9,443 nucleotides of DNA. It comes from an uncultured Ruminococcus sp. GTDB taxonomy: Bacteria; Bacillota; Clostridia; Oscillospirales; CAG-272. Location: assembly GCA_902796505.1 (NCBI GenBank), contig CADBPA010000137.1:1-9443 (forward strand). The letters run 5' to 3'. Of this stretch, positions 1 to 6,109 are shown piece after piece. The notes under the pieces were generated by a model. That model was not told where the DNA came from, searched no databases, and worked only from the letters and a program-made list of their open reading frames with translations. The translations under genes were made by a program, and so were the position numbers. The stretch's first letter is position 1, and each line of letters begins with the position of its first letter.

Positions 1-365
1 CGCCGAATTACCTGAGCGCGAGCGAGATGCTGCGTGCGGTCGGGCTCGGAGACCGGTTGAACAGTTTTCCATCCGAGCTTTCGGGCGGCGAGCAGCAGCG
101 CGTTTCGATCGCGCGGGCGCTGGCGAAAAACCCGAAGATCCTGCTCTGCGACGAGCCGACCGGCGCGCTCGATTCGGCGACCGGTGCGACGATTTTGAAA
201 CTGCTTTCGCGCATGGCGAAAGAGTTCGGAAAGACGGTCGTGATCGTGACGCATAACCAGAATATCGCCGGGATGGCGGACGTCGTCGTCCGGGTGAAGA
301 ACGGAAAGATCCTCTCGGTCACCGAGCAGGAAAAGCCGCTTTCGGCGGACGAGGTGGATTGGTGA
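1..365 (+). CDS. ABC transporter ATP-binding protein, C-terminal part (MacB/LolD-like)
   Basis: This is the C-terminal 120 residues of an ABC ATPase; the reading frame is open to the left edge (first full codon at position 3), so the start and the Walker A loop lie outside the window. The ABC signature LSGGEQQR is at visible residues 26-33, followed by Walker B ILLCDEPTGALD (catalytic Glu at about residue 51), and the switch histidine is in VTHN at about residue 84. The EPTGALD form of the D-loop is typical of the MacB/LolD/FtsE-like exporter ATPases that pair with FtsX-type permeases. The stop codon overlaps the start of the downstream permease, so the two subunits are almost certainly co-translated and form one membrane complex. 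The substrate cannot be told from the sequence. In this family it may be a peptide, antibiotic or lipoprotein. Confidence 0.95.
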   Translation, partial: PNYLSASEMLRAVGLGDRLNSFPSELSGGEQQRVSIARALAKNPKILLCDEPTGALDSATGATILKLLSRMAKEFGKTVVIVTHNQNIAGMADVVVRVKNGKILSVTEQEKPLSADEVDW

Positions 366-2761
366 TGCTGTGGCGGAAAAGTTTACGGACGATCGGCCTC
401 TACAAGGCGCAGTTTTTCTCGATGGTGCTGATGATCGCGCTCGGCGTCTGCATCTTTCTCGGATTCAATATGGAATGGGTGAGTATCGAGCGCAACACGA
501 AAAAATTCTTCCGGGAGACCGGCTTTGCCGACTACCGGCTGATGAGCGAGAAGGGCTTTTCGGAGGAGGACGCCCGGTCGGTCGGTGCGATCGAGGGCGT
601 CGAGCGCGCGGCGCGCTACCTTTCCCTGACCGCCGATCTGCCGGATGAGGAGGGCAAGCCCTCCGGGCGGTCGCTGCTGCTCTGCGTGACCGAGGACTCC
701 GGCGTCTCCTTCTTCTCGCTGACCGAGGGGGAGGAATACGACGCGGAGGACGAGGAGGGCGTCTGGCTTTTCGATCATTTTGCCGAAGAGAACGGCGTCC
801 GCGTCGGCGATCCGATCGTGATGCAGTTTGAAGACTATCGCGTCGAAGGGCGGGTGCGCGGACTGATCGCGGCAGGCGAGCAGCTCATCTGCGTGCGGGA
901 CGAAAGCCAGCTGATGCCGAGCTACGAAAACTTCGGCTACGCCTATCTCTCGCCGGCAAAACTGCGCCGGATGATCTACGACGCGGCGTACGCCAAGGCA
1001 GGCGAGCGCTTTTCGAGTCCTCTGCTCGACGTTCTGCGGCAGTCCGCCGCGGAGGTGGCGGCGAAGGAGATCTACGACGGGATCTATCACGAGATCCACG
1101 TTCTCTCGGATCTTACGAAGGAGGAGTTCTCCGCCGCGGCCGACGAGGCGCTCGGCAAAACGATTTTAGTGCTGACCAAGCACGAGACGATCTCCTATGC
1201 CGAATCGGAAGGGGAGGCGAACGAAGGCAAGACGATGGGCGCGGTGCTTCCCGTGCTCTTCCTTGCGATCGCGGTGCTGACGATGATCACAACGATGAAC
1301 CGCATCACCATCCGCGAGAAAACCCAGATCGGCATTCTGAAAGCGCTCGGCTTCCGGGACAGGACGGTCGTTCTGCACTACACCTCCTTTGCCGGCGGGA
1401 TCGCCTTTTTCGGAATTCTGCTCGGCATTCCGGCGGGCTACGGCGTTGCGCGGTACATCATGAATCCGAAGGGGATGATGGGGACCTACTTCGCCATGCC
1501 GGAATGGAATCTGTATCTGACCTGGTGGATGATCCTTGTGATCGCCCTGATCTTCCTTCTGATCCTCTTCATCGGCTATCTTTCGGTGCGCCGGATGCTG
1601 GCAGGAAGCGCGGCGGACGCCCTTCGCCCCTACGTGCCGAAGAAAATGCGCCGGCTTCTGATCGAAAAGAGCCGCCTCTTTGCCAAACTCGATTTCGGCG
1701 CGCGTTGGAATCTGCGGGATATCCTGCGGCACAAATCGAGAACGCTGATGTCTCTGCTCGGCGTGGTCGGATGTATGGTGCTTCTCGTCGGGGCGTTCGG
1801 AATGTCCGACACGGCGCGCGCCTTCGTGAACACCTACTATGATCGCGTGACGGTCTATTCCTCCCGCATCAGCATTCCGGAGAGCATGAGCGACGAGGAG
1901 GCGCTCGCGATCGAGAAAGAGTACCAAGGCGACCACAGCGCGACGATCGCCGCCGAAGCGGAGGGCGAAAGCCTCTCGCTCGAAATCTACTCGATCCAAA
2001 ACGGCAACTACGGCTTCATCGGCGAAAAGAACGAGATCCTCTCTCTGCCGCAAGACGGCGCTTTGGTCTGCCTGCGGCTTGCCGACAAACTCGGACTGAA
2101 AGCCGGCGATCGCCTCACCGTTTCCCCCTACGGCACCGACGAGCGGTATGAGATCCGCGTCGGCGGCGTGAACCGCTCGCTCTACGAGAGCATTTCGCTC
2201 TCGGAGGAATACGCGAGAACGCTTGGGCTGACCGAAAGCGAGGTCTTTCGGATCGGGACGGTCTACACAAAAGCCGAAAAGAGCGAGATCCTCGCCTCGC
2301 ACGCGCTGACCGTGCAGAGCAAGCAGGACATCATCGATTCCTTCGACGGCTTCATGGAGATCCTGAATCTTTCGATCGGCGTGCTGATCGTCGCGGCGGT
2401 GGCGCTCGGACTGATCGTGCTTTACAATCTCGGCGTGATGAGCTATATGGAGCGTTACCGCGAGATGGCGACGCTGAAGGTCGTCGGCTTCCGGGACAAG
2501 GCGATCGGGCGGCTGCTCATCGGGCAGAATCTATGGATCTCGCTCGTCGGCATTCTGATCGGCTTCATCGCCGGCGTCGGCGTTCTCGAGATCCTTCTGC
2601 ACGCGCTTGCCGGAGAATACGAAATGCGGCTTTCGATCGGCCCTATGACCTTCCTTGTCAGCGTTGCGCTGACGCTCGGCGTCTCGCTGTTCGTCGGATG
2701 GCTCGTGGCGAGAAAGAACCGGAAGATCGATATGGTTTCGGCGCTGAAAGCCGAAGAATAA
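365..2761 (+). CDS. FtsX/MacB-type ABC transporter permease (two FtsX domains)
   Basis: This is a 798-residue membrane permease, the partner of the ATPase just upstream. Hydrophobic segments read from the sequence fall at about residues 17-37, 291-312, 342-365, 387-411, 461-482, 670-694, 722-745 and 761-783. This is a 1+3+1+3 pattern with two large extracytoplasmic domains (about 38-290 and 483-669), as in duplicated FtsX permeases. Each three-helix block carries the cytoplasmic loop typical of FtsX: EKTQIGILKALGFRD after the first helix of block one, and YREMATLKVVGFRDKA in block two. I chose ATG at 365, which overlaps the ATPase TGA and has GAGGTGG (351-357) at good spacing. GTG 362 and TTG 359 are in-frame alternatives. 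The permease probably couples ATP hydrolysis to extracytoplasmic conformational work or export. No histidine kinase or response regulator is in the window to suggest a bacitracin/BceAB-type role, so the substrate is unknown. Confidence 0.93.
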   Translation: MLWRKSLRTIGLYKAQFFSMVLMIALGVCIFLGFNMEWVSIERNTKKFFRETGFADYRLMSEKGFSEEDARSVGAIEGVERAARYLSLTADLPDEEGKPSGRSLLLCVTEDSGVSFFSLTEGEEYDAEDEEGVWLFDHFAEENGVRVGDPIVMQFEDYRVEGRVRGLIAAGEQLICVRDESQLMPSYENFGYAYLSPAKLRRMIYDAAYAKAGERFSSPLLDVLRQSAAEVAAKEIYDGIYHEIHVLSDLTKEEFSAAADEALGKTILVLTKHETISYAESEGEANEGKTMGAVLPVLFLAIAVLTMITTMNRITIREKTQIGILKALGFRDRTVVLHYTSFAGGIAFFGILLGIPAGYGVARYIMNPKGMMGTYFAMPEWNLYLTWWMILVIALIFLLILFIGYLSVRRMLAGSAADALRPYVPKKMRRLLIEKSRLFAKLDFGARWNLRDILRHKSRTLMSLLGVVGCMVLLVGAFGMSDTARAFVNTYYDRVTVYSSRISIPESMSDEEALAIEKEYQGDHSATIAAEAEGESLSLEIYSIQNGNYGFIGEKNEILSLPQDGALVCLRLADKLGLKAGDRLTVSPYGTDERYEIRVGGVNRSLYESISLSEEYARTLGLTESEVFRIGTVYTKAEKSEILASHALTVQSKQDIIDSFDGFMEILNLSIGVLIVAAVALGLIVLYNLGVMSYMERYREMATLKVVGFRDKAIGRLLIGQNLWISLVGILIGFIAGVGVLEILLHALAGEYEMRLSIGPMTFLVSVALTLGVSLFVGWLVARKNRKIDMVSALKAEE

Positions 2762-2794
2762 ACCGATTCTGCACACAATTGTTTGCAAAAAGAG

Positions 2795-2823
2795 AAAACG
2801 CCGGGAAGATCCCGGCGTTTTTT
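2795..2823 (+). terminator. Intrinsic terminator after the ABC permease, probably bidirectional
   Basis: A perfect 12-bp stem (AAAACGCCGGGA, 2795-2806, with TCCCGGCGTTTT, 2810-2821) closes on a 3-base AGA loop and is followed by a T run to 2823. It lies 34 bases past the permease stop. On the minus strand the same hairpin is followed by TTTTCTCTTTTT, so it can also end the serS-kinase transcript arriving from the right. A weaker hairpin, AAAAGC-AGGC-GCTTTT, lies at 2864-2879 beside the kinase stop codon. Confidence 0.9.
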
Positions 2824-2885
2824 CGGATGGATTTTCGGAAAAAGGAGAATCGCTTTTTGCGCGAAAAGCAGGCGCTTTTTTGCGA

Positions 2886-3557
2886 TCAGTCCTTGTTTTT
2901 CTCCTCCGCCTGACGGCAAAGATCCCCGGCGATCGCGGCGGTGTCCTGCCCGATAGGCGAGCCTTCGCGCAGGTCTTTGATCATTCGCTCGGTATCGTCG
3001 CAGCAGGCTTCGATGGTACTGCCGTTGCGGACGAAGCCGTCGAAGTATTTTGCAAACTTCGGCAGGGCGAGATAATCGCGGATGTTGGCGGTCTTGCGCT
3101 TCTGGAAGGAGAGGAATTTCTCGGCGGTCGGCTCGGAGGAGAGGGTGCGGTCGTAGAGCCGCTGTTCGATCAGGTTGAGGTCCTCATAGAGGTAGAAGGA
3201 GAAGACGGCAAAGTCGTCCTTGCGGCGGCGGATGCTGCGCACGCCGTTCATATCGAGGATCAGAAGCGGGATCTTCCCTTCGGCAAGCACCCGGTCCACC
3301 TCGGATTTCGGCGTTCCGTAAAGCTGCCCTCCGTACTCGGTGTGTTCGAGGACGGCGGACGCCGCGATCCGCTCTTCAAATTCTTCGCGCGTAAGGTAAA
3401 TATACTCGTCGTCGTGCTCGTCGCCGCGCGGCGCGCGGGTGGTGATCGAACGGATCAGCTCATAGCGCGGCTCGCGGCGGATCATTTCGTCCGAAAGGGT
3501 GGTTTTCCCGATCCCGGACGGGCCGGCGAGGATGACGATATAGCGGTCGCTTCTCAT
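2886..3557 (-). CDS. gmk: Guanylate kinase family protein (divergent Gmk)
   Basis: The protein has 223 residues, close to the usual length of about 205 plus a short C-terminal tail. Guanylate kinase phosphorylates GMP to GDP with ATP in the cytoplasm. The P-loop GPSGIGKTT is at residues 12-20. The GMP-binding signature SITTRAPR is at 37-44 (Ser37, Arg41 and Arg44 match the known GMP contacts), LEHTEYGGQLYGTP is at 70-83 with Glu71, Tyr80 and Thr82, and the Asp of ILDMNG is at 102. The lid helix RLYDR at 133-137 is kept. It departs from canonical Gmk at EIDVQGA (here LILDMNGV) and in the A-x-x-E motif after the lid (here TANIRDY), and it has a polar tail from about residue 198. Its ATG overlaps the serS TGA as ATGA, which implies translational coupling. 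The common gmk neighbours (yicC/remA, rpoZ, coaBC) are absent. It may be a paralogue rather than the housekeeping gmk. Confidence 0.85.
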   Translation of the reverse strand: MRSDRYIVILAGPSGIGKTTLSDEMIRREPRYELIRSITTRAPRGDEHDDEYIYLTREEFEERIAASAVLEHTEYGGQLYGTPKSEVDRVLAEGKIPLLILDMNGVRSIRRRKDDFAVFSFYLYEDLNLIEQRLYDRTLSSEPTAEKFLSFQKRKTANIRDYLALPKFAKYFDGFVRNGSTIEACCDDTERMIKDLREGSPIGQDTAAIAGDLCRQAEEKNKD

Positions 3558-4840
3558 TTCTTCGGGATGAGCTTCTCGGCGCCGCCCATATAAGGACGGA
3601 GCGCGACGGGAATATTGACCGAGCCGTCGGCGTTCAGGTTATTTTCCAGGAAGGCGATCAGCATACGCGGAGGCGCGACGACGGTGTTGTTCAGCGTATG
3701 AGCGAGGTAGCTGCCGTTTTCGCCCTTCACGCGGATGCGGAGTCTTCTCGCCTGCGCGTCGCCGAGGTTCGAGCAGGAGCCGACCTCGAAATATTTCTTC
3801 TGCCGGGGAGACCACGCCTCGACGTCGAGCGATTTGACCTTGAGGTCGGCGAGGTCGCCGGAGCAGCATTCGAGCGTGCGCACCGGAATATCGAGCGAGC
3901 GGAAGAGATCGACGGTGTTCTGCCAGAGCTTATCGAACCACATCGGCGATTCCTCCGGGCGGCAGACAACGATCATTTCCTGCTTTTCAAACTGGTGAAT
4001 GCGGTAAACGCCTCTCTCCTCGATGCCGTGCGCGCCCTTTTCCTTGCGGAAGCAGGGGGAGTAGGAGGTGAGGGTGTAGGGCAGTTCCGCCTCGGGGATG
4101 ATCTGGTCGATGAATTTTCCGATCATCGAATGCTCGGACGTGCCGATCAGGTAGAGGTCCTCGCCCTCGATCTTATACATCATCGCGTCCATCTCGGCGA
4201 AGGACATCACGCCGTCCACGACCGCCGAGCGGATCATAAAGGGGGGGACGCAGTAGGTGAAGCCGCGACCGATCATAAAATCGCGCGCGTAGGCGAGGAC
4301 CGCCGAGTGCAGTCGCGCAATATCGCCCATCAGATAGTAGAAACCGTTGCCGGCGACGCGGCGGGCGGCGTCGAGATCGATGCCGCAGAAACGCTCCATA
4401 ATGTCGGTGTGGTAGGGGATCTCGAAATCCGGAACGACCGGATCGCCGAATTTTTCGATCTCGACGTTGCAGGAATCGTCCTTGCCGATCGGGACCGAGG
4501 GATCGATGATGTTCGGGATGATCATCATGATCTTTTTGACCTTCTCTTCGAGCTCGGCCTCTTTGGCTTCGCAGGCGGCAAGCTCTTCCGCCTGCTCGGC
4601 GACGAGCTTCTTCGCGGCTTCGGCTTCCTCGAATTTCTTCTGCCCCATCAGCGCGCCGATGGATTTGGAGACCTTGTTGCGGTTGGCGCGCAGGTCGTCC
4701 GCGCGCTTCTTGTTCTCGCGCAGCTCGGCGTCGAGGGCGATGACCTCGTCCACGAGCGGAAGCTTCTGCTCCTGAAATTTGTTGCGGATGTTCTGCCGGA
4801 CGATCTCCGGGTTCTCGCGCAAAAAGCGAATATCGATCAT
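3554..4840 (-). CDS. serS: Seryl-tRNA synthetase
   Basis: This is a 428-residue class II aminoacyl-tRNA synthetase that charges tRNA-Ser with serine in the cytoplasm. It starts MIDIRFLRENPEIVRQN, the standard SerRS N-terminus, followed by a long charged antiparallel coiled coil (about residues 27-105) that grips the long variable arm of tRNA-Ser. Motif 2 is at about 263-288: FRKEKG with Arg265, then the SerRS hallmark HQFEKQEM starting at His282. Motif 3 lies near HTLNNT...PPRMLIAFLEN with Arg392, and the C-terminus contains LRPYMGG. The reading frame is open upstream to 5029, but I chose ATG at 4840 because GGAGGAC (4847-4853) sits at the right distance and the upstream codons belong to the T-box leader. 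The length matches the family norm of about 425. Expression is predicted to depend on tRNA-Ser charging through the T-box at 4873-5094. The kinase gene follows with a 4-base overlap. Confidence 0.98.
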   Translation of the reverse strand: MIDIRFLRENPEIVRQNIRNKFQEQKLPLVDEVIALDAELRENKKRADDLRANRNKVSKSIGALMGQKKFEEAEAAKKLVAEQAEELAACEAKEAELEEKVKKIMMIIPNIIDPSVPIGKDDSCNVEIEKFGDPVVPDFEIPYHTDIMERFCGIDLDAARRVAGNGFYYLMGDIARLHSAVLAYARDFMIGRGFTYCVPPFMIRSAVVDGVMSFAEMDAMMYKIEGEDLYLIGTSEHSMIGKFIDQIIPEAELPYTLTSYSPCFRKEKGAHGIEERGVYRIHQFEKQEMIVVCRPEESPMWFDKLWQNTVDLFRSLDIPVRTLECCSGDLADLKVKSLDVEAWSPRQKKYFEVGSCSNLGDAQARRLRIRVKGENGSYLAHTLNNTVVAPPRMLIAFLENNLNADGSVNIPVALRPYMGGAEKLIPKK

Positions 4841-4872
4841 AAAACTGTCCTCCAAGACATAAATTTGCAAAT

Positions 4873-5094
4873 AAAAAAGCACCCGTCGCATTGGGGCGGA
4901 ATTTCCGCGGTGCCACCCAATTTCAAGAGGACAAAGGTCCTCTCCTCTCCGTCCGATAAGGGGGACTTCCCTCGGCTTTCGCCGAATGCTCCGAAAGCGG
5001 AAACGACAAGGGCATCCTCCGGCTCGCACCGACCGCCGGCTCTCTGCGCGCTGCGCCCTGCCGCATTCTTTCCTCTGCGCATTTTTTATTCTTT
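4873..5094 (-). promoter_or_regulatory. T-box riboswitch, serine-responsive (UCC specifier), serS leader
   Basis: All the main T-box elements can be read on the minus strand. The Stem I base is GAATGC (5063-5068) pairing with GCATTC (4984-4989). The distal AG-bulge/GNUG region is at 5019-5045 (AGAGAGCC then GGTCGGTGCGAGCC). The specifier is TCC at 4999-5001 in the conserved context GTT-TCC-GCTTTCGGAGC, which decodes as serine. A CGGC-GAAA-GCCG hairpin is at 4973-4984. Stem III is AGAGGAC-CTTT-GTCCTCT at 4926-4943. The antiterminator at 4890-4921 has helices ATTGGG/CCCAAT and GCGG/CCGC around the 7-base bulge TGGCACC. The bulge TGGC would pair with a tRNA 3' end GCCA, and tRNA-Ser carries G at the discriminator position. 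The competing terminator pairs GCACC (4909-4913) with GGTGC (4879-4883) before T6 (4873-4878). Uncharged tRNA-Ser should stabilise the antiterminator and turn on serS. Confidence 0.96.
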
Positions 5095-5100
5095 TTCCTT

Positions 5101-5129
5101 ATTATACAATAGCGAAAGAAAAAAATCAA
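5101..5129 (-). promoter_or_regulatory. Sigma-A-type promoter of the T-box/serS unit
   Basis: The -35 box is TTGATT (5124-5129), the -10 box is a perfect TATAAT (5101-5106), and the spacer is exactly 17 bases. It lies in an AT-rich island just upstream of the T-box Stem I, with transcription expected to begin near 5094. Confidence 0.9.
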
Positions 5130-5256
5130 GGGGTACGGCGATTTTTCGCCAAAAACTTTTTTGCCGGGGGCGCGCACCGGGGCGATCGGCTGCCCTCCCC
5201 GCGGGATCGCCGGGCGCCGAAGAAGAGCCGACGCACCCGAGCGCGGGATCGCGCCG

Positions 5257-5287
5257 AAAAAAAGAAAGCCGGCAAAAACCGGCTTTC
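5257..5287 (-). terminator. Intrinsic terminator of mscL
   Basis: On the minus strand, GAAAGCCGG and CCGGCTTTC form a perfect 9-bp stem around a 6-base TTTTTG loop (5264-5287), followed by seven T residues (5257-5263). It lies about 30 bases past the mscL stop codon and separates that unit from the serS unit. The remaining spacer (5130-5256) is GC-rich. It holds an inverted repeat GGCGATC (5181-5187)/GATCGCC (5205-5211) but no gene I can support. Confidence 0.92.
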
Positions 5288-5317
5288 CGGGAAACCTTTG
5301 CGGAAGACGGGATCGGC

Positions 5318-6040
5318 TTACCGATTCTTCAGCAGATCGCGGATCTCGCGCAGGAGGTCTTCTTCGCGCTTTGCGCGCTCTTCCTTCTCTTTCGCGGCGG
5401 CGGCGACAGCGGCGGCTTCCTGCGCGGCGAGAGCGGCTTTCGCCTCGGCTTCGGCTTTCGCCTGAGCGGCCTCTTCGGCGGCTTTCGCCTCTGCGGCTTC
5501 CAGCTCGTCCTTTCTTGCGCGGCGCTCCAGTTCTTCGCGGATCCTCTTGCTCTGGTTCGAGACGTAAGTAAAGACGCGCAGAAGGAGGAACAGAACGGCG
5601 GCAATGATCAGGAAATCGATGATCGCCTGCAGCAGCGCGCCCCAGAGGAAGGCGACCTCCGGCTTCGCCGCGACGATGACGTTTCCGCCTTCGTCCACGA
5701 CTTCTTCGACCGCCTCGCGGACGACGACCTTCAGATCGACCAGCGAGACGCCGCCGGTGATCAGCGCGACGATCGGGGAGATGATGCCCTTCGTGAACGC
5801 CGTGACGATCGCGGTGAACGCGCCGGCAACCGTGACGCCGATCGCCATATCCACGACGTTGCCGCGGGTGATGAAGGCTTTGAACGACGCCCAAAGACCG
5901 GTGCCGTTCTTTTTCTTCTCTTCCTTCTTCTTTGCGCGCGCCGCCTTGCGGTCGGCTGCCTTCTTTGCGCGCTCCTGCTCTTTGGTGAGAGGCTTTTCCT
6001 CGTCGTCAAGGAGCGGATTTTTGTTGTCTTCCATGCTCAT
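5318..6040 (-). CDS. mscL: Large-conductance mechanosensitive channel MscL, with long charged extensions
   Basis: The protein has 240 residues, against about 120-150 for ordinary MscL. The channel forms a homopentamer in the cytoplasmic membrane and opens under tension to release solutes during hypo-osmotic shock. The core spans residues 50-160. TM1 begins with the hallmark RGNVVDMAIGV (59-69); Gly68 matches E. coli Gly22, and Met65 stands at E. coli Leu19 in the gate. A periplasmic loop of about 100-130 follows, then TM2 at about 131-157. The C-terminus LLREIRDLLKNR (229-240) matches the conserved MscL cytoplasmic bundle. Two parts are unusual: a Lys/Glu-rich N-terminal tail (1-49), and a segment of about 60 residues rich in Ala, Glu and Lys (165-228) inserted between TM2 and the bundle, likely one long helix. 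I chose ATG 6040 for its AAAGGA site 8 bases upstream. An in-frame ATG at 6073 lacks one, and ATG 6034 is also possible. Confidence 0.95.
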   Translation of the reverse strand: MSMEDNKNPLLDDEEKPLTKEQERAKKAADRKAARAKKKEEKKKNGTGLWASFKAFITRGNVVDMAIGVTVAGAFTAIVTAFTKGIISPIVALITGGVSLVDLKVVVREAVEEVVDEGGNVIVAAKPEVAFLWGALLQAIIDFLIIAAVLFLLLRVFTYVSNQSKRIREELERRARKDELEAAEAKAAEEAAQAKAEAEAKAALAAQEAAAVAAAAKEKEERAKREEDLLREIRDLLKNR

Positions 6041-6076
6041 TTTCTTTTTCCTTTCTTTGTTTTTTCTATGCAAAAA

Positions 6077-6104
6077 ATGATGCGGAAAATCTGTTTTTTG
6101 TCAA
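6077..6104 (-). promoter_or_regulatory. Possible promoter for mscL
   Basis: A perfect -35 TTGACA (6099-6104) is followed 16 bases later by CATCAT (6077-6082), which matches four of six -10 bases. It lies in the AT-rich gap of about 70 bases between the GH2-like gene and mscL. The -10 is weak, so mscL may instead depend on read-through from map. A short AT-rich hairpin (AAAAG-TTGA-CTTTT with T residues) at the GH2-like stop codon could partly end the upstream transcript. Confidence 0.4.
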
Positions 6105-6109
6105 AAAAG

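Noticed and set aside
1166..2302. Minus-strand open frame of 378 codons
   Set aside because: It is a shadow of the FtsX permease, whose membrane topology and conserved loops are clear on the plus strand. The antisense product is His/Arg/Asp-rich with no family resemblance.
2864..2879. Second terminator hairpin beside the kinase stop codon
   Set aside because: The 6-bp AAAAGC/GCTTTT stem is weak and has no proper T run on the minus strand. It is mentioned only as an accessory to the strong hairpin at 2795-2823.
4841..5029. 63-residue N-terminal extension of SerRS by an upstream in-frame start
   Set aside because: These bases form the T-box stems, antiterminator and terminator. The GGAGGAC site and the standard SerRS N-terminus place the start at 4840.
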